A stretch of 64,000 bases of DNA from Levilactobacillus cerevisiae (GCF_003946245.1 NZ_RHNN01000017.1:1-64000); one strand, 5' to 3'. Shown: positions 44,634 to 53,747, counted from the stretch's first letter. The notes: generated from the letters alone by a model not told the origin. Made by a program: numbers and translations.

Positions 44634-44721
44634 ATGATGTGAATAAATGTCTATTTATGCTAAGCCGGTCAACGGCTGGCCCTAATTGCCATTGTGAACA
44701 CCACAACAATTATGACTCGGA

Positions 44722-44934
44722 TTAGTTGCTCCCCAAACCAATAGAACGTAAGGATTCCTTAAGTTTTAGGTTATACCCAAAGATTCGCACCCCAGAATCA
44801 CTTGGAGCAATGCGACTAACAATACTTGTCGCTACTAAATTAATTAGCAATTGGCATCCGTAGTTACCAATGATGCTGACGTCCGTGAAGAGGTTCTCCA
44901 TCTCGGTCTGAGACCAGACAGCAAAGGCTATCAA
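44722..44934 (-). pseudogene. Doubtful small open frame or gene remnant
   Basis: A 70-codon frame with TTG first codon; an internal ATG at 44901 gives 59 residues. Neither start has a ribosome binding site. The predicted peptide (for example SIIGNYGCQLLINLVATSIV) is unlike any family I recognise, and it does not resemble PfkA. It lies beside a type A repeat. It may be a decayed gene end or chance frame. Confidence 0.2.
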
Positions 44935-45011
44935 GATTCAAACACGTTACCCCAGACAACCAAACCAGTAGTCGTCACTGTATTTAACGCTCAGTCGTTG
45001 ACTTGGTCCAC

Positions 45012-45190
45012 GTAGGCGTGAGTGAGCCAAATTTAGGCTCAGCCGTGGGATTTCCCAAGTGGATTTCCTTGGGAAATGGCGACTTTGAAACGCGGGTTGG
45101 GCGGTTCAAAGCGAGCAGGTAGACCGCTTCTCAGGCTACCCGCGTCCTGCCCACAGCGTTCCGGCCTAAATTTGGCGAACGGTAAGCCGG
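45012..45190. repeat. Intergenic repeat type A, copy 2
   Basis: A 179-bp element, reverse-orientation counterpart of 20255-20432. Ends are GTAGGCGTGAGTGAG and CGGTAAGCCGG. The inverted core words CCAAATTTAGG (near 45028-45038) and CCTAAATTTGG (near 45165-45176) are intact. It lies 25 bp after the stop of the aldolase-like gene. Confidence 0.85.
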
Positions 45191-45215
45191 CAGCCAACCG
45201 CCCTGTTGCCAAGAC

Positions 45216-45941
45216 TTATTCGGTAAATTCTGGGACTGGGATGGTGAAACCGAGGCTGGCGATGTCTTTGTCAAACGTCTTGACCGTGTCCAGCGACACC
45301 TGTAAGACGGGCGTGCCGAAATTACCTAACTTGGCCAAAATCTTGGGTGGCACCGTGATGATGTCGCAGCCCGTCTGTTCGGCCTGAATCACATTAAAGA
45401 CTTCCCGCGTGCTGGCCCACAACAGTTCGACGTTTTCCTTGGCGTGGCAAAGCCCTGCCGCTTGGCGCATCAGTGGCAAAGGATCAACGCCAGTGTCCGC
45501 AACCCGCCCGGCAAAGACGGAAACAATGCCGCCGACTGCTGGATTCAAGGCATCAACCGCCAGCTTCACCTGCGTCAAGGTTGTGATCGCTGTCACATTT
45601 ACTTGAACGCCGGCGTTAGACAATTCGGTAATAACGGCCGCGTTATCCTCACCGTTGGCCCGGATTACGGGCACCTTAACCGCCACGTGTTCGCCCAGAC
45701 CGGCTAAGACCTTGGCTTCGGCCAGCATCCGGTCAGGCGTGTTACCAAAGACCTCAAAACTAATCGATTGGTCGGGGAAAGTAGCCACTGCCTTGCGGGC
45801 AAAGGCCAAGTAGTCGGTAATCCCGGCCGCCTTCATCAAACTTGGGTTCGTGGTGAACCCCGTGACTAGTCCTTGAGCGGCAACCGCCTGCATATCCGCT
45901 AATTTAGCACCATCAGCGTAGATTTTTACGTTTAAAGTCAT
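45216..45941 (-). CDS. Transaldolase-like / fructose-6-phosphate aldolase family protein
   Basis: A 241-residue class I aldolase of the transaldolase superfamily. The Schiff-base Lys is in HVAVKVPVI near residue 85, with the N-terminal FTTNPSLMKAAG and the later VNVTAITTLTQVKLA, SVFAGRVADTGVDP and LLWASTREVFNVIQA matching the short TalC/FSA-type enzymes. It may cleave or form fructose-6-phosphate or transfer dihydroxyacetone units in the pentose phosphate route; sequence alone does not decide. It occupies the position between dnaE and pyk where pfkA is found in many lactobacilli. The ATG at 45941 has GGAGG upstream and its own promoter. Confidence 0.85.
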   Translation of the reverse strand: MTLNVKIYADGAKLADMQAVAAQGLVTGFTTNPSLMKAAGITDYLAFARKAVATFPDQSISFEVFGNTPDRMLAEAKVLAGLGEHVAVKVPVIRANGEDNAAVITELSNAGVQVNVTAITTLTQVKLAVDALNPAVGGIVSVFAGRVADTGVDPLPLMRQAAGLCHAKENVELLWASTREVFNVIQAEQTGCDIITVPPKILAKLGNFGTPVLQVSLDTVKTFDKDIASLGFTIPVPEFTE

Positions 45942-45983
45942 TAAAAAATACCTCCAGTTTTCTATTCATTAAGCATTGGTATA

Positions 45984-46012
45984 ATCATACTAAAGCCGCC
46001 ACAAATAGTCTA
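45984..46012 (-). promoter_or_regulatory. Promoter of aldolase-like gene
   Basis: Minus-strand -35 TAGACT (46007-46012), 17 bp, -10 TATGAT (45984-45989), about 42 bp before the start. Confidence 0.5.
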
Positions 46013-46035
46013 GAAGTATTTTTAAAAGAATTGGT

Positions 46036-49000
46036 CTATCCATTTTGCAAAATGACATTGCCGGTACCCATCAGCTGTTCCAGGGTCACCTGTAAGTTGG
46101 CATCCCCCCGTAACCATTGCGTTTTGGGCAGGACTCGTTTGGTATCCGTCTGCGGTTGATACACGATAACCGGGACATCCCCCGCGTTCGCCGTCAATAA
46201 CTGAGCTAGCTGCGTCGCAATCTGCCGGTCATCGTGTTGTGCGTCCACCCGAATGAACCAGCGTGCACCGGCTGGCAGGGTTGTTGCTCGCGGCTTCGTT
46301 GCGCGTACTGGGATATCCCGGGCAAGAGTCACTTGATCCCCCACGATTTGCAGACCGCGTTGCTGCTCGACCTTGCCGCGCACCACAATCACCTGATCCG
46401 TTTTCAGCCAGGTGCTGACCTGCCGAAATTGGTTCGGAAAGATGGTGACACTAACGTCGGCCGTTTCGTCGCTACCGGTAACGAAGGCCATGGGTTCTCC
46501 CCGTTTGGTCCGAATCGTCCGAATTTTGGTCACGTATAGGATGACACTGACCCGTGAATTTTCCGTGAGTTCACTCACCGTCGTCGCGTGTAACTGCTGC
46601 GCCAGGTCGTGGTATTGGGCCACCGGATGGCCCGACAAATAGGCTCCCAGGACGGCCTCCTCGTTGGTAAGCTTGGTCATCAGATCCAGGTCTGGCAACG
46701 GCTTAATCTTTGGTGCCAACGCCGCAAAGAGCTCCACGTTGTCCCCAGAAAGCTCAACTGTGCTGATGAATTCGGGCAACGCCGCGATGAGTTCCGCACG
46801 ATTATGGCCGAAGTGGTCAAACGCCCCCGCGTAGACCAACGCATTCAGCAGGTCAGGCTTGCGATACTTGCCATCAATTCGCTGCAGAAATTGCCGTAGA
46901 TCCTTGAAGGGGCCGTTCTCGTGTCGATCTGCCAAGACTTCCCGTAAGAAGTCTCGCCGCACCCCTTTGATACTGCTTAAACCGAAGATAACCGCAGTGC
47001 CTTGCAAATTAAAGTAGGCTGTCGAGTCATTAATGTCTGGGGGCAAGACCGCGACCCCGTGTCGCTTGGCCTCGGTTAAATAGGCCTTGGTCTTGACGGG
47101 CACGTTGATGACGGAATTCATGAGCGCCGCGTAAAAGGGTGCCGGGTAATGGGCCTTTAAGTAGGCCAACTGAAAGGCCAGCTTGCTATAGGCCACCGCA
47201 TGTGAGCGGTTGAACCCGTAGTTAGCGAATCGGTCCATGTAGGCGAAGACCTGTTGAGCGACCTCTGGGGCGTACCCCAATTGCTGCGCACCACTCACGA
47301 ACTTCTTTTGCATGGCGTCCATGGTCTGCTTTTTCTTCTTACTCATGGCCCGCCGTAGCAAATCGGCCTCACCCAGCGTGAAGCCCCCCATGACTGAGGC
47401 CACCTGCATAACTTGTTCCTGATAAACCAAGACGCCATAGGTCGGTCCCAGAATGGGTTTGAGCGCGGGTGCCGCAAAGGTGACTGGCTCCTGACCGTCC
47501 TTCCGTTTAATAAAGGTCTCAATGTTTTCCATGGGACCCGGCCGGTACAGTGCGTTGACCGCCGCAACCAGTTCAAAACTGTCCGGCTTCAATTGGCGGA
47601 GGACCCGTTTGATCCCCGCCGATTCAAACTGAAAGACCCCGTTGGTTTCCCCCTGCGCAAACAGTGCCAGTGTCGCCGGGTCGTTTAAATCCAGTTGGTT
47701 CACGTCAAGCGTCTGGCCCGTTTGCTTCTTCACCAGCGCCAACGTGTTCGCCAAAATACTGAGGTTTCGCAATCCCAGAAAATCCATCTTTAACAACCCG
47801 ACCGCTTCAACGGTATCCTTAGGGTACTGGGTCATCAAGAGATCTTCGCTTCCGGGTTGTAGCGGAACCAATTCTGTCAGTGGTCCCTGACTCAGCACGA
47901 TGCCGGCCGCATGGGTCGAGTAATGCCGCGGTAAACCTTCCAACTTTTGTGCCGTTTCAAATAAGAGCTGGTTCTTATCGCTGTCGGCGACTAAGTTACG
48001 AAGCCGTTGGGACTGGTCGTAGGCTTCCTTCAACGTGATGTGTAACTGGGGCGGAATCGCCGCACTCCACTCACTCAGCGTGTACGGGGGCATCCCCAAG
48101 ACCCGACCAACGTCCCGCAACGCCGCCTTGGTGGCCAGCGTCCCAAACGTAATGATTTGAGCGACCCGGGAATGGCCGTATTTGTCATGCACGTACTGCA
48201 AGACCTGTTCTCGCCGGTTATCCGGGATATCCAAGTCAATATCTGGCATCTGCGCACGCTCTTCGTTCAAGAACCGTTCAAACAAGAGGTCGTACGCCAA
48301 AGGATCCACCTCGGTGATGGCCAAGACGTAAGCGACTAACGACCCCGCCGCAGAACCCCGCCCTGGTCCCGTTTGAATGTGGGCCTGGTGGGCGTAGTTC
48401 ATGACGTCCCAGACAATCAAAAAGTAATCGTCAAACCCCATCCGGTGAATGACCCCTAATTCGCGTTCTAAGCGTTCTTCGTACGGGTGACTATCGGTAA
48501 TGGCATCGGTCGTCAATCGCCGCTGGAGGCCCTGCTGGCAGAGCTCACGCAGGTAATCTTGGGAGGGCTGCTGATTGGGGGTCGGAAATTGGGGCAATTG
48601 CGGTTGCTGGAACTTTAAGGTCACCCGCGTTGCGGCGGCTAAAGTGGCTGTCGCTTCGACTGCTGTGTTTAAGCCTGCCGCTTCAAAGCGTGCCGTTTCC
48701 TCGGCTAAGGGGCGTAGCCAGTGGCTGCCCAACGTCTGTTGCTCAGCTACCGGATCCGATAGCGTTGCCCCGGCGTCGATTGCCCGTAGAACCGTCACCG
48801 CAAAATGGTCGTCACGGTCCAGGTATTCGATGGGCGATAGCGCAACCAGTGGTGCCTGGGTCTGCTCCGCTAATTGCGTCACCGCGTCGCGTACGGCAGT
48901 CGGCGTCTCGGGGGCGATACCCAAGGACAGGTCTGCTCCCAGGCCTTGTGCTTGGCGGACAACCCGTTCGGCAGCCGTGACCTCCCCCGTCCCCAGAAGT

Positions 49001-49392
49001 TGATGAATCTCGCTGTCTAACGGTGCAATCATCACTAAATGACTGAGATTGGCCGCCTGATCCGTCAATGCAATGGGTCCAGCCGCGACTTGATAGGCCG
49101 TTGACAGCTGCATCAGCTGTTGGTAACCCGTAAAGTCTTTGGCAATGAAGACCCAGTCGTGGGCCTGGGGCGCATCACTGAGTCCTTGTACGCTGAGGGT
49201 CAGTCCCAAGAGTGGTTTGATGCCCGCCTTTTGACACGCATTATAAAAGGCAACCTCCCCGTACATCACGTTCTTGTCCGTGAGCGCCAGCGCGGTATAG
49301 CCGCGGTCCTTTGCCGTTTGGACCAGGTCGTCGATTCGGTTGGTACTCTGTAATAAGCTATAGGTGCTTAAGACCTGTAATGGCACAAACAT
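46036..49392 (-). CDS. dnaE: DNA polymerase III subunit alpha (DnaE)
   Basis: C-family replicative polymerase, 1118 residues, the DnaE partner of the PolC system in Firmicutes, used for lagging-strand primer extension. The N-terminal PHP domain (1-200) begins FVPLQVLSTYSLLQ, so the usual His-x-His metal ligands (as in HLHSEYSL) are lost. The palm has PGRGSAAGSLVAYVL and PDIDLDIPDNRR with two catalytic Asp, and the third is in LLKMDFLGLRNL. RPGPMENIETFIKRK and YNFNRSHA-like NYGFNRSHAVAYSKLA are typical. An OB-fold lies near 960-1040. ATG at 49392 is the best start. A LexA-type box lies upstream. Confidence 0.96.
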   Translation of the reverse strand: MFVPLQVLSTYSLLQSTNRIDDLVQTAKDRGYTALALTDKNVMYGEVAFYNACQKAGIKPLLGLTLSVQGLSDAPQAHDWVFIAKDFTGYQQLMQLSTAYQVAAGPIALTDQAANLSHLVMIAPLDSEIHQLLGTGEVTAAERVVRQAQGLGADLSLGIAPETPTAVRDAVTQLAEQTQAPLVALSPIEYLDRDDHFAVTVLRAIDAGATLSDPVAEQQTLGSHWLRPLAEETARFEAAGLNTAVEATATLAAATRVTLKFQQPQLPQFPTPNQQPSQDYLRELCQQGLQRRLTTDAITDSHPYEERLERELGVIHRMGFDDYFLIVWDVMNYAHQAHIQTGPGRGSAAGSLVAYVLAITEVDPLAYDLLFERFLNEERAQMPDIDLDIPDNRREQVLQYVHDKYGHSRVAQIITFGTLATKAALRDVGRVLGMPPYTLSEWSAAIPPQLHITLKEAYDQSQRLRNLVADSDKNQLLFETAQKLEGLPRHYSTHAAGIVLSQGPLTELVPLQPGSEDLLMTQYPKDTVEAVGLLKMDFLGLRNLSILANTLALVKKQTGQTLDVNQLDLNDPATLALFAQGETNGVFQFESAGIKRVLRQLKPDSFELVAAVNALYRPGPMENIETFIKRKDGQEPVTFAAPALKPILGPTYGVLVYQEQVMQVASVMGGFTLGEADLLRRAMSKKKKQTMDAMQKKFVSGAQQLGYAPEVAQQVFAYMDRFANYGFNRSHAVAYSKLAFQLAYLKAHYPAPFYAALMNSVINVPVKTKAYLTEAKRHGVAVLPPDINDSTAYFNLQGTAVIFGLSSIKGVRRDFLREVLADRHENGPFKDLRQFLQRIDGKYRKPDLLNALVYAGAFDHFGHNRAELIAALPEFISTVELSGDNVELFAALAPKIKPLPDLDLMTKLTNEEAVLGAYLSGHPVAQYHDLAQQLHATTVSELTENSRVSVILYVTKIRTIRTKRGEPMAFVTGSDETADVSVTIFPNQFRQVSTWLKTDQVIVVRGKVEQQRGLQIVGDQVTLARDIPVRATKPRATTLPAGARWFIRVDAQHDDRQIATQLAQLLTANAGDVPVIVYQPQTDTKRVLPKTQWLRGDANLQVTLEQLMGTGNVILQNG

Positions 49393-49428
49393 CCCCGGTG
49401 CCCCCTTCTGTTTAATCTCGTTGGTGTT

Positions 49429-49434
49429 ATTATA
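49429..49434 (-). promoter_or_regulatory. dnaE extended -10
   Basis: TGGTATAAT on the minus strand is an extended -10 (TATAAT at 49429-49434), 37 bp before the start codon. The -35 (GCGATT near 49452) is poor. Confidence 0.6.
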
Positions 49435-49463
49435 CCAGAAAAAATGGGGTAAATCGCGTTCGA

Positions 49464-49477
49464 CGAACAAACGTTCG
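49464..49477. promoter_or_regulatory. LexA/DinR (SOS) box at dnaE
   Basis: CGAACAAACGTTCG is a perfect CGAAC-N4-GTTCG palindrome. It lies a few bases upstream of the dnaE -35 region. Together with the box at parE it suggests SOS control of two replication functions in this window. Confidence 0.68.
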
Positions 49478-49498
49478 CAATCCGGCTAACTGCCACCT

Positions 49499-49527
49499 AA
49501 AAAGCCCTGGCAGTCACCCGCCAAGGC
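49499..49527 (-). terminator. clpB terminator
   Basis: Stem GCCTTGGC/GCCAGGGC (49504-49511, 49520-49527; eight pairs, one wobble) followed by TTTTT on the minus strand. Confidence 0.85.
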
Positions 49528-49538
49528 CACGTTAATCC

Positions 49539-52151
49539 TTATTTACCAATCGTTTCAGTCTGAATTTCGTGGGCAAACGTCAACTGATCAGCTACCACGT
49601 CGATCGTAATCAAGCTGTTCGTCGGAATCTCCCCCGCAATCAGCTTGCGTGCCAGTGGCGTTTCCACGTGCGTCGTAATGAAGCGTTGCAGTGGCCGGGC
49701 CCCATAGGCTGGCAGGTAACCCTTCTGGGCGATCCAAGCCTGAGCCGCCGGCGTAATCGTCAGGTCCAGTTGTTGTTCGTGCAGTCGCGTCGCCAAGTGC
49801 GCAATCAATTTCACAACAATCTGTTGCACGTCAGCTAAGGACAGTGGCGTGAACATGATGGTCTCGTCGATTCGGTTCAAGAACTCTGGGCGGAAATGGG
49901 TTTGGAGTAATTGCGCCACCTGCTTTTGTGCCGTTTCACTGATGTGACCCTGTTCATCGGTTCCCTGTAGCAACAGGTCCGACCCCAAGTTAGAGGTCAT
50001 GATCAAAATGGTGTTCTTGAAGTCAACGGTCCGGCCCTGACTGTCGGTCAAACGTCCGTCATCCAAGACCTGTAGGAGCAAATTGAATACGTCCGGATGG
50101 GCCTTTTCCACTTCATCAAAGAGCACGATGGTGTACGGGTTACGCCGAACGGCTTCGGTCAATTGGCCGCCTTCTTCGTAGCCCACGTACCCGGGTGCGG
50201 CCCCGACCAGTCGGGATACCGATTCCTTTTCCATGTACTCGGACATGTCGATCCGCACCATGTGGTCTTCGCTGTCAAAAAGGTTTTCCGCTAACGCCTT
50301 GGCCAACTCAGTCTTCCCGACCCCGGTCGGTCCCAGGAAGAGGAAGGAGCCTAATGGCTTGGTGGGGTCTTGTAACCCGGCGCGGGACCGCAAAACCGCA
50401 TCGGCTACGGCAGACACGGCTTGGTCCTGACCCACGACCCGGTCGTGTAAGTGGTCCGCCAGCTGCAGTAGTTTTTCCCGTTCGCCCTGAACCAGCTTGG
50501 TGACGGGGATCCCGGTCATCCGACTCACGACCGCCGCAATTTCATTTTCGGTGACGGATTCGGAAACCAACCAGTTCTGCGCTTGATCCTGTTTCTCCTG
50601 CGCGGCCAATTCCTTTTCCAAACGCGGAATCGTCCCGTGCTGGAGTTCGGCGGCCTTGTTCAGGTCATAGCTGGATTCAGCATTGGCTAAGGCTCGTTTG
50701 GCTTGGTCCAGCGCCGTCTTCTTCTCTCCAACCGCCTTGATAGCCGTCTTTTCCTGGTTCCACTGGGCACTCAGCTGATCGACCTTTTCCTTGGTGTCGG
50801 CCAATTCCTTGGTCAACTCGGTCAGTCGTTGTTGGGAGGCCTCGTCGGTTTCTTGCTTCAGCGCGGTCTGTTCGACCTGCATCCGCATCATTTGCCGCCG
50901 GGCTTGGTCCAGTTCTGTGGGTGCCGAATTCATTTCCACCCGAATGGACGCGGAGGCTTCGTCGACGAGATCAATCGCCTTGTCGGGTAAGAAGCGGTCC
51001 GTCAGGTAGCGGTCGGATAACTTCGCCGCCGCAATCAGCGCGTTGTCGTGAATCTTAACGCCGTGGTGAATTTCAAACCGTTCGCGAATTCCCCGTAGAA
51101 TGGTGACGGTGTCCTCGACGCTGGGTTCGTTCACTACCACCCGTTGGAACCGCCGCGCTAACGCCTTATCCTGTTCCAAATATTGGCGATATTCATCTAA
51201 CGTGGTGGCCCCAATCAAGTGGAGCTCACCCCGGGCCAGCATCGGCTTCAACAGGTTACCGGCATCCATACTGCCCTCGGCCTTGCCGGCACCCACGATG
51301 TTGTGGATCTCATCAATGAACATGATGATTTGGCCCTCACTCTTGGTGACCTCTTTCAGGACCGCCTTCAAGCGTTCCTCAAATTCGCCCCGGTACTTGG
51401 CCCCGGCAATCAAGGCCCCCATGTCCAGGGAGAAAATCGTTTTATCCTTCAAATTATCAGGGACATCCCCGCGAACAATTCGCTGGGCCAATCCCTCGAC
51501 AATCGCCGTCTTACCAACCCCAGCCTCACCAATCAACACGGGATTGTTCTTAGTCTTGCGCGACAGGATTCGAATGACGGATAGGATTTCCTCATCCCGA
51601 CCGATAATGGGGTCAATCTTGCCACTGCGCATGGCCTTGACCAGGTCGGTCCCGTATTTTTCAAGTGCCTTGTACTGGTCTTCTTGATTCTTCGACGTGA
51701 CCCGTTCACCACTACGCATCTTGTCCACGGCGTTTTTCACCATTTGTTCCGTGATGCCTTGGCTCTTGAGATAATCGGTCAGGTTTTCGCCACCCAGCTG
51801 CATCAGCGCGATGACCACGGTATCGACCGCCATGAAGTCGTCATGGTAGCCGTCCTTAATGCTGTCGGCCCGTTGTAAGAGATCGGTTAAATTCCGGGAA
51901 AACTCCTGGCCATACTGGACGCCGCTCCCGGAAACGGTACTAATACCGTCCAATTCCCGGTCGAGTTCACTGTCCATGGCGGCAATATCCACCCCGGCCG
52001 CGGACAAGACTTCCCGGCCAAACTCACCCGGCTGAATTAAAAATTTAAACAGATGGGCCACGGTGACCTGTTGGTGCTTGCGGGTCATGGCAATCTTTTG
52101 AGCCTCGGTTAAGGCGTCAGTTAACGCTTGCGTCATTTTTTCTGGATTCAT
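49539..52151 (-). CDS. clpB: ATP-dependent disaggregase ClpB
   Basis: AAA+ chaperone that pulls proteins out of aggregates together with DnaK, 870 residues. Clp_N double repeat (1-145), NBD1 with [10 protein letters not shown] near 210 and [15 protein letters not shown], the middle coiled-coil (about 410-525) that distinguishes ClpB from ClpC/ClpA, and NBD2 with [10 protein letters not shown] near 610 and [19 protein letters not shown] at 52151 is chosen because GAGGAGGAA lies upstream. Control is by a CtsR box about 275 bp upstream and possibly by a structured leader with a terminator. Confidence 0.96.
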   Translation of the reverse strand: MNPEKMTQALTDALTEAQKIAMTRKHQQVTVAHLFKFLIQPGEFGREVLSAAGVDIAAMDSELDRELDGISTVSGSGVQYGQEFSRNLTDLLQRADSIKDGYHDDFMAVDTVVIALMQLGGENLTDYLKSQGITEQMVKNAVDKMRSGERVTSKNQEDQYKALEKYGTDLVKAMRSGKIDPIIGRDEEILSVIRILSRKTKNNPVLIGEAGVGKTAIVEGLAQRIVRGDVPDNLKDKTIFSLDMGALIAGAKYRGEFEERLKAVLKEVTKSEGQIIMFIDEIHNIVGAGKAEGSMDAGNLLKPMLARGELHLIGATTLDEYRQYLEQDKALARRFQRVVVNEPSVEDTVTILRGIRERFEIHHGVKIHDNALIAAAKLSDRYLTDRFLPDKAIDLVDEASASIRVEMNSAPTELDQARRQMMRMQVEQTALKQETDEASQQRLTELTKELADTKEKVDQLSAQWNQEKTAIKAVGEKKTALDQAKRALANAESSYDLNKAAELQHGTIPRLEKELAAQEKQDQAQNWLVSESVTENEIAAVVSRMTGIPVTKLVQGEREKLLQLADHLHDRVVGQDQAVSAVADAVLRSRAGLQDPTKPLGSFLFLGPTGVGKTELAKALAENLFDSEDHMVRIDMSEYMEKESVSRLVGAAPGYVGYEEGGQLTEAVRRNPYTIVLFDEVEKAHPDVFNLLLQVLDDGRLTDSQGRTVDFKNTILIMTSNLGSDLLLQGTDEQGHISETAQKQVAQLLQTHFRPEFLNRIDETIMFTPLSLADVQQIVVKLIAHLATRLHEQQLDLTITPAAQAWIAQKGYLPAYGARPLQRFITTHVETPLARKLIAGEIPTNSLITIDVVADQLTFAHEIQTETIGK

Positions 52152-52191
52152 CACAATTCCTCCTCGTATGCTATTCTCACTAACTCTGGTT

Positions 52192-52242
52192 CTGGGGATG
52201 GGGGTCATCCCCCATGGACAGGCTCGCTGCCCGTCACCCCAG
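52192..52242 (-). other. Predicted three-way junction RNA in clpB leader
   Basis: Closing helix CTGGGG (52237-52242 on the minus strand) with CCCCAG (52192-52197). Inside are two hairpins: GACGGGC/GCCTGTC (52229-52235 with 52217-52223, 5-base loop) and ATGGGGG/CCCCCAT (52209-52215 with 52198-52204, 4-base loop). Only single unpaired bases remain at the junction. It lies about 40 bases before the clpB start. Confidence 0.65.
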
Positions 52243-52296
52243 TTACTTTTTCACAAAAATTTTATTGGTTAACAAATCATTTCCTACCTGCGCCAT

Positions 52297-52344
52297 CCCC
52301 AGCTCATCGTTTCTGACGACAGACAATTTGTCAGCGAACTGGGG
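52297..52344 (-). other. Upstream hairpin in clpB leader
   Basis: CCCCAG (52339-52344, minus) can pair with CTGGGG (52297-52302), with an inner CTGAC/GTCAG stem. The same six-base arms recur in the downstream three-way junction, so alternative pairings between the two structures are possible. Confidence 0.55.
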
Positions 52345-52349
52345 GGTCG

Positions 52350-52378
52350 AAAAAAGAGGCAACCCTAAGGTCAACCTC
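52350..52378 (-). terminator. Terminator between pepT and clpB
   Basis: GAGG..CC/GG..CCTC stem (52356-52378) followed by TTTTTT on the minus strand. It ends pepT and also lies downstream of the predicted clpB promoter, so it may attenuate clpB. Confidence 0.65.
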
Positions 52379-52392
52379 CATTTTTCACTCAT

Positions 52393-52420
52393 ATTCTAAC
52401 TGATTTTAAGTCAAAATCAA
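52393..52420 (-). promoter_or_regulatory. Predicted clpB promoter
   Basis: Minus-strand -35 TTGATT (52415-52420), 16 bp, -10 TAGAAT (52393-52398). It predicts a leader of about 235 bases. Confidence 0.6.
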
Positions 52421-52425
52421 AATAA

Positions 52426-52442
52426 TTTGACCTATTTTGACC
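52426..52442 (-). promoter_or_regulatory. CtsR operator for clpB
   Basis: GGTCAAA-ATA-GGTCAAA on the minus strand is the tandem heptamer bound by the heat-shock repressor CtsR (RGTCAAA-NAN-RGTCAAA; only the central A differs). It abuts the -35 of the clpB promoter and lies 8 bp after the pepT stop codon. A further AGTCAAA half-site lies on the plus strand at 52409-52415. Confidence 0.85.
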
Positions 52443-52449
52443 AATTAAT

Positions 52450-53691
52450 TTACGCTTTCTTTTCAGCCAACTGAGCGATTTCAATAATCACGTCCGTGGC
52501 CTTTTCCATGGTCTGTTCGGAAACGTATTCGAAGCGGCCGTGCATGTTTTCACCACCGGCAAACAGGTTTGGCGTTGGCAAGCCCATGAAGGAAATCTTG
52601 GACCCGTCAGTCCCCCCACGAACAGGGAAGATCAGTGGCTTAATATCCAAGTTTTCTAAGGCTTCCTTGGCCAAGTCGACCACCGTCATGTCCTTCTCGA
52701 TGACTTCACGCATGTTGTAGTACTGGTCCTTGATGGTAACTGCCACCCGTTCTGAACCATAGTCCTTGTTCAATTGGTCAGCGACTCCTTGGAACAACTT
52801 CTTCCGGTCTTCAAAAATTTGACGGTCGTGGTCCCGGATGATGTAGCTCAAGTGCGCGGAATCAACTGTCCCCGTCATGCTGTACAGGTGGAAGAAGCCT
52901 TCACGCCCTTCAGTATGTTCTGGCCGGTCGTGTTCTGGCAAGGCTGCGTGGAAGTCCATGGCAACTTGTGACGCGTTGACCATAACGTCCTTGGCTTCGG
53001 CAGGGTGCACGTTGGTCCCGGTGATTTCCACCTGAGCGTCAGCGGCGTTAAAGGTTTCGTATTCCAGTTGACCTAATGGCCCACCATCAACGGTGTAGGC
53101 AATGTCGGCGCCAAAGTCTTTCACGTCGAAATGATCGGCCCCCGTCCCAATTTCTTCGTCGGGCCCCAGGCCAATTTCGATTTCGCCGTGCTTGATTTCT
53201 GGATGAGCCAACAGGTATTCGGCTGACGCCATGATTTCGGCGACCCCGGACTTGTCATCGGCCCCCAACAAGGTACTGCCATCAGTGGTGATCAAGGTGT
53301 CACCCTGGTAGTTTTTCAAATTAGGGAAGACGGCTGGATCCAACGTGAACTTGCCTGCGTCGTCCAACTTGATGACGGACTTGCCATCGTAGTTTTCAAC
53401 GAACTTAGGGGCAATGTTTTCACTGTTGAAATCGGCCGTGTCAAAGTGGGAAATGAACCCGAGCTTTTCGACCTGCTTATCCGTGTTGGCTGGCAGGGTC
53501 GCAAAGACATAACTGGATTGCGCGTTGATCCGCACGTTGCTTAAGCCAATCGCCTTCAGGTCATCAACCAGCCCTTCAGCGAATTTCGTCAACCGTTCGT
53601 TGGATGGAATCGTTGTCGAATTTGGTGTGGACCGGGTGTTGATCTTCACGTACTTCAGAAACCGGGGAATCAAATTTTCATACTTTGCCAA
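52450..53691 (-). CDS. pepT: Peptidase T (tripeptide aminopeptidase)
   Basis: Zinc M20B peptidase that removes the N-terminal residue from tripeptides, 413 residues. Metal and catalytic residues appear in [10 protein letters not shown] near residue 78, [14 protein letters not shown] near 140 and [15 protein letters not shown] near 173; C-terminal [13 protein letters not shown] and [14 protein letters not shown] are also typical. The start seems to be TTG at 53691 with GAGGAGTGA upstream. It lies 56 bp after nif3 and just upstream of the clpB control region. Confidence 0.96.
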   Translation of the reverse strand: MAKYENLIPRFLKYVKINTRSTPNSTTIPSNERLTKFAEGLVDDLKAIGLSNVRINAQSSYVFATLPANTDKQVEKLGFISHFDTADFNSENIAPKFVENYDGKSVIKLDDAGKFTLDPAVFPNLKNYQGDTLITTDGSTLLGADDKSGVAEIMASAEYLLAHPEIKHGEIEIGLGPDEEIGTGADHFDVKDFGADIAYTVDGGPLGQLEYETFNAADAQVEITGTNVHPAEAKDVMVNASQVAMDFHAALPEHDRPEHTEGREGFFHLYSMTGTVDSAHLSYIIRDHDRQIFEDRKKLFQGVADQLNKDYGSERVAVTIKDQYYNMREVIEKDMTVVDLAKEALENLDIKPLIFPVRGGTDGSKISFMGLPTPNLFAGGENMHGRFEYVSEQTMEKATDVIIEIAQLAEKKA

Positions 53692-53747
53692 AATAAATCA
53701 CTCCTCAATTAAGTTAACTTACAAATTTAGTGTACGCGTTTTCTTGC

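Larger units (their letters stand above)
44394..45215. other. Gene-poor stretch between pyk and the aldolase-like gene
   Basis: 822 bp. Contains the pyk promoter, a cre site, a 28-bp palindrome (44606-44633), a doubtful 70-codon frame (44722-44934) and a type A repeat (45012-45190). In homofermentative lactobacilli pfkA lies at this point; no residue of it is recognisable here. Confidence 0.7.

Noticed and set aside
45076-45387. Plus-strand frame over repeat type A and the aldolase gene
   Set aside because: A similar frame appears in the other type A copy (20235-20444) but without ribosome binding sites and with stops shifted between copies, so the repeat does not look protein-coding.
51100-51687. 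Plus-strand open frame of 195 codons opposite clpB
   Set aside because: Antisense shadow of conserved clpB coding sequence, with no start signal or family match.
52350-52378. T-box or CIRCE element before clpB
   Set aside because: There is no AGGGTGG-type T-box sequence and no TTAGCACTC-N9-GAGTGCTAA; the control site is a CtsR box.
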